DNA from: Collinsella aerofaciens
GTDB taxonomy: Bacteria > Actinomycetota > Coriobacteriia > Coriobacteriales > Coriobacteriaceae
Reading direction: 5' to 3'
DNA: 64,000 bases
Assembly: GCF_902364355.1 (NCBI RefSeq)
Contig: NZ_CABJDK010000004.1
Span: 2,682 to 66,681, forward strand
Part shown: piece by piece, positions 43,978 to 54,340 of the stretch
Numbering within the stretch: position 1 is the stretch's first letter
How the letters are laid out: the number at the start of each line of letters is the position of its first letter
Notes under the pieces: generated by a model
Seen by the model: the letters and a program-made list of their open reading frames with translations, nothing else
Databases searched by the model: none
Told to the model about the DNA's origin: nothing
Program-made: the position numbers and the translations under genes

Positions 43978-44622
43978 ATGGCTCGCAAAATTACCAAGCG
44001 TCAGCAGCAAATTTACGACTTCATCAAGGAATATCAGCAGGAGAAGGGTTATCCGCCCAGCGTGCGCGAGATGGCTTCTGCCGTGGGCCTTTCCTCCCCC
44101 AGCACCGTGCACGCCCATCTCTCTGCCCTGGAGGCGCGCGGGCTACTCAAGCGCGATGCCACCAAACCGCGCGCCCTGGAACTCTTTAACGAGGATGGTT
44201 CCTCTGTCTCAATTTCTAAATCTGACGAGCCCACCGCACCTCGCGGAACGGTCTCGCTACCGCTCGTTGGTCGCGTCGCGGCTGGGATTCCCATTCTGGC
44301 CGAGCAGAATATCGAAGACACGTTTACTATCCCGACCGAAATCGCCACTGATCAGGGTTCCTTTATCCTTGAGGTGCATGGGAGCTCAATGATCAATGTC
44401 GGCATCTTCAATGGCGATTACATCATCGTCCGTGAACAAAAGAGTGCCATGAACGGCGAAATTGTCGTGGCCATGATTGATGGTTCGGCGACCGTCAAGA
44501 CGTTCTACAAGGAGCAGGGGCGTGTGCGCTTGCAGCCCGAGAACGACACCATGGAACCTATCTATGCACCGAATCCCGTTATCCTGGGCAAAGTCGTCGG
44601 CTTGATGCGCCGGTTCTCGTAA
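43978..44622 (+). CDS. lexA: SOS repressor LexA
   Basis: 214 residues. Winged helix with ITKRQQQIYDFIKEY and YPPSVREMASAVGLSSPSTVHAHL; cleavage site Ala-Gly in VAAGIPIL near residue 100; catalytic Ser in VHGSSMINVGIFNGDYIIV near 138 and Lys in ATVKTFYKE near 175. RecA filaments trigger self-cleavage. The usual M-D-A after SSM is N-V-G here (SSMINVGI), a mild change. It represses itself through the boxes upstream. ATG 43978 is chosen; 43957 is possible. Confidence 0.96.
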   Translation: MARKITKRQQQIYDFIKEYQQEKGYPPSVREMASAVGLSSPSTVHAHLSALEARGLLKRDATKPRALELFNEDGSSVSISKSDEPTAPRGTVSLPLVGRVAAGIPILAEQNIEDTFTIPTEIATDQGSFILEVHGSSMINVGIFNGDYIIVREQKSAMNGEIVVAMIDGSATVKTFYKEQGRVRLQPENDTMEPIYAPNPVILGKVVGLMRRFS

Positions 44623-45326
44623 TGCAAAAACGCATAACCATCTTTGATACCGTCCGCGGGTTTACGATGATTTCTATGGCAGGTTTTCACGCTTGCTATG
44701 ATCTCGCCTACCTGTACGGCTGGGATATGCCCTGGTTTACCCAGTCAGTCTTTCAAGACATCTGGCGCGCCAGCATCAGCTGGGTATTTTTGTTTATCGC
44801 CGGTTGGATGTGCACCCTTTCGCGCAACAATTTCAAACGTGCCGCCAAATACGCCTTAGCAGCACTCGTTGTCTGGTTGGCAACAACACTTGTCTCAGTC
44901 GACGATTCGGTTAATTTTGGCATCATCTACTGCATGGCCGCATGCACCGGCATCGTAGCGTTGACCGATCCCGTCCTTAAGAAGATAACGGCGAGATGGG
45001 GCATGCCCCTATGCCTTATGTTGTTCGCAATCACCTTGAGCATCCCCAAAACGATCTACCCTGTCCCCTACCTGGCGTGGCTGGGATTTCCGAGCCCTGG
45101 GTTTATCTCAGGTGATTACTACCCCATCATCCCGTTTATCTTTATGTATCTTGCAGGATACTTCGCCGCACACATAGCGCAGGGAATCGATAAGACCGTC
45201 CCTAGCTGGGCCTACGCCAACCCCCTGCCGGCGCTCGCCAGCCTTGGACGTCACGCTCTCCCCTTTTATCTGCTGCATCAGCCCATCATTCTGGGCATTT
45301 TAGAGCTCGTCTACTCGGTGCGATAA
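44622..45326 (+). CDS. DUF1624 / heparan-alpha-glucosaminide N-acetyltransferase-like membrane protein
   Basis: 234 residues, six to seven membrane helices. It starts RITIFDTVRGFTMISMAGFHACYDLAY, a DUF1624 motif, and has SWVFLFIAGWMCTLSR and HALPFYLLHQPIILGIL near the end. Relatives acetylate sugars across a membrane; the substrate here is unknown. The start overlaps the lexA stop (TAATG), so it is co-transcribed with lexA, and its end overlaps the convergent hflX gene by 16 bases. Confidence 0.85.
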   Translation: MQKRITIFDTVRGFTMISMAGFHACYDLAYLYGWDMPWFTQSVFQDIWRASISWVFLFIAGWMCTLSRNNFKRAAKYALAALVVWLATTLVSVDDSVNFGIIYCMAACTGIVALTDPVLKKITARWGMPLCLMLFAITLSIPKTIYPVPYLAWLGFPSPGFISGDYYPIIPFIFMYLAGYFAAHIAQGIDKTVPSWAYANPLPALASLGRHALPFYLLHQPIILGILELVYSVR

Positions 45327-46600
45327 CGCTCGAGCCGCGGTGCAATACGAGCCGGCAACTTCGCCACAATGCGAACGCCGTCCTCGAGATATTCCTCATG
45401 CAGAAGGGTTCCCTGCTCATGCACCAGCGTGATGAGAGCGCCCTCACGATACGGGATATCAGCGGAGAGCAACACATCGGTGGCAGCTGCCTCGCGAGCA
45501 ATCCGGTCGACGAGATCGTCGAGCCCCTCGCCCGTTTGGGCCGAGAACAGAACGGCCTCCGGATAGCGACGACGGAAACTCAATCGATCGACGCTATCGA
45601 GAAGATCGATTTTATTGAATACGGTCAGCGTTAAACGCTCTCCGGCGCCGATCTCATCAAGCACGCGGTCGACAGCCTCCAGCTGCCGCTCATAGTCCTC
45701 GTCAGACGCATCTACGACTTTGAGAATTAGATCGGCACCCAAAACCTCGGACAGCGTCGATTTAAAGGCATCGACCAGACCATGGGGCAGCTTTTGAATA
45801 AAGCCGACGGTATCGGTAATCGTCATGCCGCGACCGCCGGGCAGACGATACGAACGCGTCGTCGGGTCGAGCGTAGCAAACAGCTTGTCCTGCGAAAGTA
45901 CCGTAGAGCCGGTCAGACGATTGAGTAACGTCGATTTACCGGCATTGGTATAACCGGCTAACGCGACGCGAAACGCCGGTGACTCAATGCGACTCTTGGA
46001 TTGAACATCGCGACGCCGTTCAACCTGCTTGAGCTCACGACGAAGCGCAGCGATCTTATTACGAATGAGGCGACGGTCGACCTCGAGCTGACTTTCGCCC
46101 TGACCAAAACGTGAGCCGATGCCGCCGCGCGTTTGCTCCTTGGCGAGATGGCTCCACATGCCACGCAGGCGAGGCAGCAAATATTGAAGCTGTGCCAGCT
46201 GTACCTGCAGGCGTCCCTCACGCGTCTGAGCATGCAGGCCAAAGATATCCAGGATCAGTGCTGTACGATCGATAATCTTTACCGGCTCGCCCACGGCTTT
46301 CTCCAAATAGGATTGCTGCGAGGGGGTGAGGTCGTCGTCAAAAATAACGACATCGGCATCCATGCGATGCACCAGGCCGCACAGCTCTTCAACCTTACCG
46401 GAACCGATAAACGATTTAGGATACGGCTTTACCAAACGCTGCGACAAGCGTGCCACGCACCGGGCACCAGCTGTGTGGGCAAGACGCTTCAGCTCATCAA
46501 GCGAGCGATCGAGCGGCCATGCATTGTCGCGCCACTCAACACCAACTAAAATGGCACGCTCGGGCTCGGGTGCCGTGGGAACAAGGGGGAAACGGGCCAT
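45311..46600 (-). CDS. hflX: Ribosome-splitting GTPase HflX
   Basis: 429 residues. The N-terminal domain contains KPYPKSFIGSGKVEEL and VIFDDDLTPSQQSYLEKAV; then LQVQLAQLQYLLPRLRGMW and GIGSRFGQGESQLEVDRRLI; the GTPase domain has LAGYTNAGKSTLLNRL near residue 212, DTVGFIQKLPH near 257 and NKIDLLDS near 320. HflX dissociates stalled ribosomes. It begins one base after the miaA stop codon (shared base), so hflX-miaA-miaB is an operon read leftward with hflX last. Confidence 0.95.
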   Translation of the reverse strand: MARFPLVPTAPEPERAILVGVEWRDNAWPLDRSLDELKRLAHTAGARCVARLSQRLVKPYPKSFIGSGKVEELCGLVHRMDADVVIFDDDLTPSQQSYLEKAVGEPVKIIDRTALILDIFGLHAQTREGRLQVQLAQLQYLLPRLRGMWSHLAKEQTRGGIGSRFGQGESQLEVDRRLIRNKIAALRRELKQVERRRDVQSKSRIESPAFRVALAGYTNAGKSTLLNRLTGSTVLSQDKLFATLDPTTRSYRLPGGRGMTITDTVGFIQKLPHGLVDAFKSTLSEVLGADLILKVVDASDEDYERQLEAVDRVLDEIGAGERLTLTVFNKIDLLDSVDRLSFRRRYPEAVLFSAQTGEGLDDLVDRIAREAAATDVLLSADIPYREGALITLVHEQGTLLHEEYLEDGVRIVAKLPARIAPRLERYRTE

Positions 46601-47538
46601 TAGGCAGCCTCAATACGATGCAGGATATCCTCAACGACCTCATCGATCGTACATTCATCCATATCAAACCACACGATACGGTCATCGCGCTTAAACCACG
46701 AAAGCTGACGCTTGGCATAACGACGCGAACGCATCTTAATGAGTTCTCGGGCCTCATCCATGCTCATCACGCCATTGAAAGCATCAATGATCTCTTTATA
46801 GCCAATTGCCTGCATCGACGTCAGGGCATCTCCCAGACCCTGGGCCATAAGACCGCGGACCTCATCGACAAGACCCTGCTCAAACATCAGATCGACGCGC
46901 AGATTAATGCGCTCGTAGAGCACCTCGCGATTACGCGTCAGACCAAACCATAGGGCATGATAATGCTCGCGCGGAACACTAAACTGACTTTTTTGCTGTG
47001 CATAGGAGATACCATCATCATGCATCTCGAGCGCACGAATCACACGGCGCACGTTATGGGGATGAATAACAGCAGCCGATTCTGGATCGCGCTCGGCAAG
47101 CAGGGCATGCAGTTCTTCCTCGCCAATACGCTCGGCAAGCTCCTGATAGGCCGCACGGCGATCGTCCTCAAGTTCACCCGAGGGAAAGTCCATCTCATCA
47201 AGGGCAGCCTTGAGATACAGCCCCGTACCTCCGCAAAAAACCGGCAGGCAACCCGAACCAAGGAGACGTTCAACATGCGCGCGAGCGTCAGCCTGATAAA
47301 GCGCAGCAGAATATGCTACACCCGGCTCTACAATGTCGACGAGACGCAGCGGCGCCGTACACTCATCGGGCACCATCTTTGCGGTACCGATGTCCATGCC
47401 GCGATAGATTTGCATCGCATCGCACGACAGCACTTCGGACGAAAGACGAGCTGCCAAACGGTCGGCAACATCACTCTTACCAACCGCCGTCGGACCGACG
47501 ATCGCAACGGCGGAAAGGCCTGCCCCGGGAGAAACCAT
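46600..47538 (-). CDS. miaA: tRNA dimethylallyltransferase
   Basis: 312 residues. P-loop IVGPTAVGKSDVADRLA near residue 13, SCDAMQIYRGMDIGTAK near 38, FCGGTGLYLKAALDE near 100, and QAIGYKEIIDAF near 245. It adds the isopentenyl group to A37 of tRNAs. The upstream gene miaB carries out the next step, so the two act in sequence. Confidence 0.96.
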   Translation of the reverse strand: MVSPGAGLSAVAIVGPTAVGKSDVADRLAARLSSEVLSCDAMQIYRGMDIGTAKMVPDECTAPLRLVDIVEPGVAYSAALYQADARAHVERLLGSGCLPVFCGGTGLYLKAALDEMDFPSGELEDDRRAAYQELAERIGEEELHALLAERDPESAAVIHPHNVRRVIRALEMHDDGISYAQQKSQFSVPREHYHALWFGLTRNREVLYERINLRVDLMFEQGLVDEVRGLMAQGLGDALTSMQAIGYKEIIDAFNGVMSMDEARELIKMRSRRYAKRQLSWFKRDDRIVWFDMDECTIDEVVEDILHRIEAA

Positions 47539-48914
47539 TAGCGCGGCTCGCCCACAACGGAACCGGACAAATACCAGGTCTTGGCAACGTCAACGTTAAC
47601 ATCAACGATCTTGCCAACAAGCTGATCGATGCTGTAACCCTCGGGGATAGGCGCATGCACGGTCTGATTCTTGGGACTCTTGCCCAGCAGGACCGCATCG
47701 TTCTTTTTACTCGTTCCCTCAATGAGCGCGGGAACCACAGTATGAAGCTCACCCTGGTTATACTCGTGTGCCGTGGTCTCGATAACCTTAACCAGGCGAT
47801 TGAAACGCTCGAGAATAACCTCATGCGGCGTAGGATCGTCAATCTCGGCGGCCGGGGTACCGGCGCGCTTGGAATAGATGAAGGTATAGGCCTGAGCATA
47901 GCGGACCGTCTCGGCAAGTGAGAGCGTCTGCTCAAAGTCTTCTTCAGTCTCGCCCGGGAAGCCAACGATAATGTCGGTCGAGAGCGCGATATCGGGCATG
48001 CGGTTGCGAATGCGATCGACCAGGCCCAGATAGTCCTCGCGTATATAACGGCGATTCATCTCTTTGAGGATCCGCGTCGAACCTGACTGGACGGCCAGGT
48101 GCAGTTGCGGCATTACGGCAGGTGTCTCGGCCATGGCGTCGATGGTCTCGGGCAGCAGGTCCTTAGGATGCGAAGACGTAAAGAAGATGCGCTCCACGCC
48201 CGTATCGCCCACGGCACGCAGCAAATCGGCAAAACGCGGCTTGCCAAACAGATCGCGACCATATGAGTTAACGTTTTGGCCCAGCAGCGTAATCTCACGC
48301 ACGCCCTGGCGCACCAGACCGGTCACCTCGTCGACAATCTCCTCGAAGGGGCGGCTCTTTTCGCGACCGCGTACGTACGGCACGATGCAATAGGTGCAGA
48401 AATTATTGCAGCCTGTCATGATGGGCACCCAGGCGTGATACTGGGTCTCGCGATGCCACGGCATGCTCATGGCGTCCGTATCCTCATGCTCATTGGTGCG
48501 GATATGACGTTTACCATCAAGGAACGCCTCGGCAATGAGCTCGGCCACATGTGCAATGGAATGCGTGCCAAAGATGACATTGACGTTATCGACGTTGGTG
48601 AGCAGGCCCTCGCCATCGCGCTGCGCGATGCAACCGCCAACGGCAACCACGCGCTTGCCCGAAGGCGAAGGCGGCAGGCTTTTGCAGGAATTGCACTGAC
48701 CGTACAGGCGAGTATCGGCGGCCTCGCGCACGCAGCACGTCATGAAGACAACGATATCGGCATGCGCGGGATCGAGCGCCATGAGGCAGCCATACGAATC
48801 AAGCAGACCGCTCACACGCTCGGAGTCGTGCTGATTCATCTGGCAGCCAAAGGTGCGGATAAAGTAGGTTTTACCGGCAAGAATATCGCGTACGGAACGC
48901 TGGTCCATGTGCAT
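47538..48914 (-). CDS. miaB: tRNA-2-methylthio-N6-dimethylallyladenosine synthase
   Basis: 458 residues. N-terminal cluster domain TFGCQMNQHDSERVSGLL with further Cys in VFMTCCVREAADTR; radical SAM motif TGCNNFCTYCIVPYVRGREKSR near residue 150; C-terminal TRAM domain. It adds the methylthio group to i6A37 made by MiaA. AGGA lies close to ATG 48914 (MHMDQ); ATG 48908 is an equal alternative. Stop and miaA start overlap by one base. Confidence 0.95.
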   Translation of the reverse strand: MHMDQRSVRDILAGKTYFIRTFGCQMNQHDSERVSGLLDSYGCLMALDPAHADIVVFMTCCVREAADTRLYGQCNSCKSLPPSPSGKRVVAVGGCIAQRDGEGLLTNVDNVNVIFGTHSIAHVAELIAEAFLDGKRHIRTNEHEDTDAMSMPWHRETQYHAWVPIMTGCNNFCTYCIVPYVRGREKSRPFEEIVDEVTGLVRQGVREITLLGQNVNSYGRDLFGKPRFADLLRAVGDTGVERIFFTSSHPKDLLPETIDAMAETPAVMPQLHLAVQSGSTRILKEMNRRYIREDYLGLVDRIRNRMPDIALSTDIIVGFPGETEEDFEQTLSLAETVRYAQAYTFIYSKRAGTPAAEIDDPTPHEVILERFNRLVKVIETTAHEYNQGELHTVVPALIEGTSKKNDAVLLGKSPKNQTVHAPIPEGYSIDQLVGKIVDVNVDVAKTWYLSGSVVGEPR

Positions 48915-48953
48915 AAGTCCTAACGATGGGGAGCGAAACAAGGCAAGCAGAAG

Positions 48954-49271
48954 CTATGCCACAGGCTTAACATCATCCATGACGACGTTATCCATAGCAG
49001 CTCGATTGATCTGGTGAACGTAGATAGAAAGGCGGATGGCCGTGCGCGACTCCCCGTTAATGAGGATGTCGGAGAACACTGGCGCGCAGGAAATATCAAA
49101 ACCGGTTGGAATCAAAAAACCGCGCGCGATAGCAACGGCCTTAATGGCCTGGTTGACGGCGCCGGCGCCGACACACTGGATGTTGACGGGTACACCATCC
49201 TTGACCATGCCGGCGATGGCGCCGGCAACGGACGCGGGCGATGATTTGCTTGATACCTTCAGGCAATCCAT
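48954..49271 (-). CDS. spoVS: SpoVS-like nucleic-acid-binding protein
   Basis: 105 residues. LKVSSKSSPASVAGAIAGMV and GAGAVNQAIKAVAIARGFLIPTG are the SpoVS family blocks; the family core is ~86 residues, so the last ~20 residues (QINRAAMDNVVMDDVKPVA) are an extension. In spore formers SpoVS acts in late sporulation; in non-spore-formers it occurs beside the RNase Y gene and may affect RNA or DNA. Here it lies two genes after rny. CAGGAG seven bases ahead of ATG 49271 decides the start. Confidence 0.92.
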   Translation of the reverse strand: MDCLKVSSKSSPASVAGAIAGMVKDGVPVNIQCVGAGAVNQAIKAVAIARGFLIPTGFDISCAPVFSDILINGESRTAIRLSIYVHQINRAAMDNVVMDDVKPVA

Positions 49272-49345
49272 GAAGAAACTCCTGCATTTAAAAGTACGTT
49301 TTAACTGCAATAACTGTATCGTACCGAGTGGACTCGGTAAAGGCA

Positions 49346-50431
49346 CTATTCCTCTTTGGCAAGATCGAAGGTCACTGTGATTCGATCACGCGAAACGCGA
49401 ATCTTTGGGTCGCCGCAAAGGTTGAGATAGTACCGGGCAGCAAGGTCATTAAAGTCGCGCTCCACAGCACGCGAAAACTGTGCCATGTCATCCTTGGCAA
49501 TACGTAGCCCGCGACGATCCTTCGCGAGATCGACAGGAGCCGGCACATGCGAGGACGAATCACGCTCGCGCAGCAGGCGCGCGGTCACACCGCGAACGGG
49601 CTTAATCTGCCCTGCCAAAATGCGATGGGCCGTGCGCTCGGACATCTCAAGACCCAAACCCGAACAGATACGGATAAAGTCCTCGGCATCAGAAGCAAGG
49701 CCTAAACGATCGACAACCGGAAGCTCGCTCTCGTCATCAATGAACAGGAGACGAGACGTATCAAGCCGGCTTGACGCCTGAGCATAAAGGGTCGCGGCAA
49801 TCTCAGACGGAGAACCAAGATAGACATCGCAACCACGCAACTCCTCGAGCGCAAACTCACATGCAGCGCGAATAATATTATGCGGACCGCGAGCACAGAC
49901 ATAACGTCCATCCTCATCCTTGACGGCCTGGGGCCAGCTGGACTGATCGGCACGCTCACTGAGGCGGTCGACCGCAACGCTCACCTTGAAGGCTGAACCA
50001 AGATCGACGCCGGACGTGACCACACGGGCCTCGTCGGTGTTCTGCTTAATCGAAAACAATGCCATGCCACGACCGTGAACGCCCCAACGGTCCATCTTCA
50101 TGCTCTCGAGCTTGGAGGTAACGCGGGCATCAAAGATTCGCTCTTGCATATCCTGCGGAACGCCAGAACCGTTATCCAGAAAGACAAGCGTGCGGACGCC
50201 ATCTTCCTTGGTCGTGGCGAGATAGACCTTGTCGGCGCCGGCATCGCGAGCATTACGGAGCATTTCGATGACGATGTCCTCGACATGCTGAATGTCGTGC
50301 TTAGCCTGGCGCCGCTCGGCCTCCGAAACGCGGAGGCGGACATACCCCTCGCCAAGGTTCTCCTCGACGCGAAGGTTGCCCTCCCCCGACATCGACGCGA
50401 TAAATGAGATGAGCTCGTTCGCGTCGCTCAT
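49346..50431 (-). CDS. GHKL-type ATPase of unknown role
   Basis: 361 residues with Bergerat-fold motifs in the first third: N box IEMLRNARDAGADKVYL near residue 58, G1 FLDNGSGVPQDM near 87, G2 WGVHGRGMALFSI near 117. It has no histidine-phosphorylation or receiver region, so it is closer to MutL/Hsp90-like stand-alone ATPases than to kinases. The C-terminal two thirds are not recognised. It lies between rny (one base gap) and spoVS, suggesting a link with RNA turnover or DNA repair, but the function is unknown. Confidence 0.75.
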   Translation of the reverse strand: MSDANELISFIASMSGEGNLRVEENLGEGYVRLRVSEAERRQAKHDIQHVEDIVIEMLRNARDAGADKVYLATTKEDGVRTLVFLDNGSGVPQDMQERIFDARVTSKLESMKMDRWGVHGRGMALFSIKQNTDEARVVTSGVDLGSAFKVSVAVDRLSERADQSSWPQAVKDEDGRYVCARGPHNIIRAACEFALEELRGCDVYLGSPSEIAATLYAQASSRLDTSRLLFIDDESELPVVDRLGLASDAEDFIRICSGLGLEMSERTAHRILAGQIKPVRGVTARLLRERDSSSHVPAPVDLAKDRRGLRIAKDDMAQFSRAVERDFNDLAARYYLNLCGDPKIRVSRDRITVTFDLAKEE

Positions 50432-50432
50432 G

Positions 50433-51989
50433 TTATTTAGCGATATCGACAGCGCGGCTCTCGCGAATCACGACGACGCGCACCTGACCGGGATACTCCA
50501 TCTCTTCCTCGATCTGATGGGCGATATCGTGAGCCAGAACCGTGGACTGGGCATCGGAGATCTTGTCCGGCTGGACCATGACGTGGACCTCGCGACCGGC
50601 CTGCATGGCATAGGTACGTTCGACGCCGTCATGGGAGTTGGCGATCTCCTCGAGCTTCTCAAGACGCTTGATGTAGTTCTCGGCAGACTCGCGACGGGCA
50701 CCGGGGCGAGAGGCAGAGACAGCATCGGCGGCCTGCACCAGGACATCGAGCACCGTGTTGGGGTCGACATCGGCATGGTGAGCCTCAATAGCGTGGACGA
50801 TAACGGGCTTCTCGCCATAACGGCGGGCAAGCTCGGCGCCGATGACGGCATGCGGGCCCTCGACGTCGTGGTCGATTGCCTTGCCCAGGTCATGAAGCAG
50901 GCCGGCGCGCTTGGCGGTCACAACGTCCAGGCCAAGCTCGGAAGCCATCACGCCGCACAGATCAGAGACCTCGAGGGAATGCTGAAGCACGTTCTGACCA
51001 AACGAGGTACGGTAGCGCAGGGCACCAAGGGTCTTGACGATCTCGGGGTGCAGATCGTGGATGCCGGTATCGAAGGCAGCCTGCTCGCCAGCCTCGCGCA
51101 CGCGCTGCTGAACCAGGTCGGCGGCCTTGTGATACATCTCCTCGATACGGGCAGGGTGAATGCGGCCGTCGGCGATTAGGTTCTCGAGGGCGACACGGGC
51201 GGTCTCACGACGGACCGGGTCGAAGCTCGAAAGAACGACGGTCTCGGGCGTGTCGTCGATCACGAGGTTGACGCCGGAAACCTGCTCGAAGGTCCGGATG
51301 TTGCGACCCTCGCGACCGATGATACGGCCCTTGAGGTCATCAGAGGGAATGTGCACGGAGGTAACGGTGACCTCGGCAGTGTGGTCGGCAGCGCAGCGCT
51401 GAATCGCCAGAGACAGAATCTCCTGGGCGGTCTTGTGGCACTCGGCGCGAACCTGCTGCTCGGACTCGCGAATGATCGTGGCGGCCTCGTGGGTGACCTC
51501 GCCGCGAACCTTATCGAGGAGCTCCTTGTGGGCGTCCTCGCGGGTAAGGTCGGCGATACGCTCGAGCTCGGAGGTCTGCTTTGCGCAGAGCTCCTCGAGC
51601 TCACGGGAGCGCTTCTCGACCTGACCGGCCTGGCTGGACAGCTGATGCTCGCGCTTGTCGAGAGCGTCGTTGCGGCGATCGAGGGATTCCTCGCGCTGCA
51701 TCACGCGGTTCTCGAGCGTACGAATCTCGTTCTTACGCTGCTTGTCCTCGGCCTCGGCGGCCTGCTTGTTCTTGATGATCTCCTCTTTAGCCTCGAGCAG
51801 AGCCTCTTTTTTGAGGGTCTCGGCCTGACGCTTAGCATCACCGATCAGGGACTCAGCCTGTGCGTGTGCCGACTGGATCTTTTCGTCGGCCTCGTGAAGA
51901 CTACCCTGCTTGGCGGTGCGCATGTAGGCAATGGCGGCGATGGCACCCAAAATGATGCCAACGAGCGCTGCGATGATAGGCATGCTCAC
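50433..51989 (-). CDS. rny: Ribonuclease Y
   Basis: 518 residues. Membrane anchor ([20 protein letters not shown]), long coiled coil to about 190, KH domain [20 protein letters not shown] near 220, HD domain with HSLEVSDLC near 335 and [12 protein letters not shown] near 360, and a conserved C-terminal part. It starts bulk mRNA decay at the membrane. Together with RNase J at the right end of the window this gives a Bacillus-like decay system. Confidence 0.97.
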   Translation of the reverse strand: MSMPIIAALVGIILGAIAAIAYMRTAKQGSLHEADEKIQSAHAQAESLIGDAKRQAETLKKEALLEAKEEIIKNKQAAEAEDKQRKNEIRTLENRVMQREESLDRRNDALDKREHQLSSQAGQVEKRSRELEELCAKQTSELERIADLTREDAHKELLDKVRGEVTHEAATIIRESEQQVRAECHKTAQEILSLAIQRCAADHTAEVTVTSVHIPSDDLKGRIIGREGRNIRTFEQVSGVNLVIDDTPETVVLSSFDPVRRETARVALENLIADGRIHPARIEEMYHKAADLVQQRVREAGEQAAFDTGIHDLHPEIVKTLGALRYRTSFGQNVLQHSLEVSDLCGVMASELGLDVVTAKRAGLLHDLGKAIDHDVEGPHAVIGAELARRYGEKPVIVHAIEAHHADVDPNTVLDVLVQAADAVSASRPGARRESAENYIKRLEKLEEIANSHDGVERTYAMQAGREVHVMVQPDKISDAQSTVLAHDIAHQIEEEMEYPGQVRVVVIRESRAVDIAK

Positions 51990-52240
51990 TCCTTTTTATG
52001 GATTCGTTACACAACAAAGCGAACCGTCCTTACGAACGGCTCGCGACATTTGAGTAATATGGGCGCAGCTTATGCGGGTCGGATACAGATAAACATATAA
52101 ACAAACTCATCACAGATGAGCACATATCACAAAGCAAATGACAGTGTTTATCGTACGTTGAACCACAACAACTGTCAAATAAATGGCCCCAGCACGGCGG
52201 CTAAAACGCGGTGAACGGCAGGGCCACAAAACGCATACGC

Positions 52241-52933
52241 CTAAACCGCACATTCCTCACGTTCGGCATCGAGACGTGCCTTAACGGCATCGGCGGCGAT
52301 GTGATACGAGAAGCCCTTGCCCATCAAAAACCGAACCAGTTTTTCGAATCCGCGCGTCTCTGGAACACGCCGCTTGGCGAGCAGGGCTGACGCACGCGCC
52401 AAATCGTCTTCGACGGCAAAATAATCCTCGGGATAACCGGGAATGTCATCGAGCACGACATGACGGCGCTTGAGCTCGGTCTCGATTTTACGCTGTCCCC
52501 AACCGCGCCGCTTGCGTTCCTCGATAAAGTACGAGCAAAAGCGGTTCTCGTCTAAAAAGCGATACTCGGTGGCGCGCTCGACGGCGAAATCGATCGCGGG
52601 CTGGCGAAAGCCGTAGCGTGCCAACTTGTCACGGACCTCACCCGTCGCATGGTCGCGTCGCGATAGCATCTCGGTCACCATGGTAAGTGCACATTTACGC
52701 TCGATGAGCTGCACCGCTTCACGAAAGTTATCCCAATCACAGGGAAGATCGGGGCGATTTTTGACATACAGGCGCGCGACCCGCACGGGAATCCAAATGG
52801 ACCGCTCAAAACCGCCCTCAAGCTCACAATCGATCTGTGCGCAAGGCTTTTTGGACGCATACCCGCTCGAGAACGAGGAGGCCGCCTTCTTATCGGGAAA
52901 GACGACCGTGGCCTCGGTCACCGTATACGACAT
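52241..52933 (-). CDS. recX: RecA regulator RecX
   Basis: 230 residues with three-helix repeats: ALTMVTEMLSRRDHATGEVRDKL, FRQPAIDFAVERATEYRFLDENRFCSYF and GWGQRKIETELKRRHV. The first ~70 residues are an N-terminal extension. RecX limits RecA filament growth. It starts 12 bases after the recA stop, so it shares recA's SOS control. Confidence 0.9.
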   Translation of the reverse strand: MSYTVTEATVVFPDKKAASSFSSGYASKKPCAQIDCELEGGFERSIWIPVRVARLYVKNRPDLPCDWDNFREAVQLIERKCALTMVTEMLSRRDHATGEVRDKLARYGFRQPAIDFAVERATEYRFLDENRFCSYFIEERKRRGWGQRKIETELKRRHVVLDDIPGYPEDYFAVEDDLARASALLAKRRVPETRGFEKLVRFLMGKGFSYHIAADAVKARLDAEREECAV

Positions 52934-52944
52934 GAGCGTAACCG

Positions 52945-54093
52945 CTACTCGTCGTCATCATCGAGCATGGCGGAACCATCGATGGCGTAAAGCTCGTCAA
53001 ACTCCTCAGGCGCAGGCTGATCGGTCAGCTCGACCTCGGACGGAGCATCGTCATCAAACTCAAGCCCGCAGGCAAGGCGGACCTTATGCTCAATCTCGTC
53101 GGCGCAATCGGGGTGTTCGCGCAGGAACGCCTTGGCGGCCTCGCGACCGTTGCCGAGCTTGTCCTCGCCATAGGCAAACCAGGAGCCCATCTTCTTGCAA
53201 ATGCCGCACTCGACAGCCATGTCCAGAATCGAGCCCTCCTTAGAGATGCCCGTACCGTACATGATGTCGAACTCAGCAGAACGGAACGGAGCTGCCACCT
53301 TGTTCTTAACGACCTTGGCGCGCACGCGGTTACCGATAACCTCATCCTTAAGCTTAATGCTGTCGATGCGGCGAATGTCGATACGCACCGAAGAGAAGAA
53401 CTTAAGGGCGCGGCCGCCCGTCGTGGTCTCGGGGTTGCCGAACATGACGCCGATCTTCTCTCGCAGCTGGTTAATGAAGATGCACGTCGTGTTGGACTTG
53501 GACAGCGAACCGGCGAGCTTGCGGAGCGCCTGGCTCATCAGGCGAGCCTGAAGACCGACCGTAGTGTCGCCGATCTCTCCCTCGATCTCGGCACGCGGGG
53601 TCAGCGCGGCGACGGAGTCGACGACGATGGCATCGATGGCGCCGGAACGCACGAGCATGTCAACGATCTCGAGCGCCTGCTCACCCGTATCGGGCTGGGA
53701 AATCAGTACCTCGTCGATATCCACGCCAATGCGCGCGGCATACGTGGGATCGAGCGCGTGCTCGGCATCGATAAATGCCACAACGCCGCCCATAGCCTGG
53801 GCCTCGGCCAGGATCTCGAGCGAAAGCGTCGTCTTACCGGAGGACTCAGGACCGTAAATCTCGACGATGCGGCCGCGCGGCACACCGCCGATACCCAGAG
53901 CGGCATCGAGGGCCAGAGCGCCCGTGGGAATGGCCTCGACCTCGAGCTCGGGACCACCGTCGCCGTACCTCATGATGGAACCCTGGCCGAATTTCTTCTC
54001 GATCTCTGCCTTGGTGGTGGCGATCATCTCATCGCGCTCTTTACCCGTCGTGCGAGCATGAACGGTACGTACGGGACCTGAATTCTTGGCCAT
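52945..54093 (-). CDS. recA: Recombinase RecA
   Basis: 382 residues. [16 protein letters not shown], Walker [16 protein letters not shown] near residue 84, [40 protein letters not shown] and [14 protein letters not shown]. The C-terminal tail is acidic (about 40 residues). GAGGAGGGC precedes ATG 54093, which decides the start over the frame opening at 54114. An SOS box is 40 bases upstream. Confidence 0.98.
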   Translation of the reverse strand: MAKNSGPVRTVHARTTGKERDEMIATTKAEIEKKFGQGSIMRYGDGGPELEVEAIPTGALALDAALGIGGVPRGRIVEIYGPESSGKTTLSLEILAEAQAMGGVVAFIDAEHALDPTYAARIGVDIDEVLISQPDTGEQALEIVDMLVRSGAIDAIVVDSVAALTPRAEIEGEIGDTTVGLQARLMSQALRKLAGSLSKSNTTCIFINQLREKIGVMFGNPETTTGGRALKFFSSVRIDIRRIDSIKLKDEVIGNRVRAKVVKNKVAAPFRSAEFDIMYGTGISKEGSILDMAVECGICKKMGSWFAYGEDKLGNGREAAKAFLREHPDCADEIEHKVRLACGLEFDDDAPSEVELTDQPAPEEFDELYAIDGSAMLDDDDE

Positions 54094-54132
54094 GAATAGC
54101 CCTCCTCTTAACAACCTGCATTGATAGTAAAC

Positions 54133-54144
54133 GAACGGCTGTTC
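54133..54144 (-). promoter_or_regulatory. LexA box of recA
   Basis: GAACGGCTGTTC within the longer palindrome CGAACGGCTGTTCG, 40 bases ahead of the recA start codon; same pattern as the three lexA boxes. Confidence 0.88.
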
Positions 54145-54204
54145 GTGGTCAACCGTTCAGGCCAATCATATACAGGCAGTCTTTCCAAAACCCAACCAAA
54201 CGCC

Positions 54205-54321
54205 GACCAAACACTGACCAAATGCTTGACCACAAAGGGCCGAATAAGAACAAAGAAGGCAAGAATACACCTATAACCAGCGCAAACGCTAAATTCGTCA
54301 GGGGTCCCTATCTCCACAATT
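54205..54321 (-). repeat. Diverged repeat, copy 2 (inverted)
   Basis: Read on the minus strand it begins AATTGTGGAGATAGGGACC and ends GTCAAGCATTTGGTCAGTGT-TTGGTC, matching the ends of the repeat at 8312-8414. The middle (about 70 bases) differs. It lies between pncC and recA, close to the recA SOS box. Within its left part GACCAAAC-like units recur every 11 bases. Confidence 0.5.
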
Positions 54322-54322
54322 A

Positions 54323-54340
54323 AGGGGCCCTAAGGCCCCT
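54323..54340 (-). terminator. Hairpin after pncC
   Basis: AGGGGCC and GGCCCCT pair over seven bases around CTAA, 12 bases after the pncC stop; on the minus strand only TTAATT follows. Confidence 0.5.

Noticed and set aside
48954..49271. SpoVS as evidence for sporulation
   Set aside because: SpoVS-like proteins occur in non-spore-forming bacteria and no other sporulation gene is in the window.
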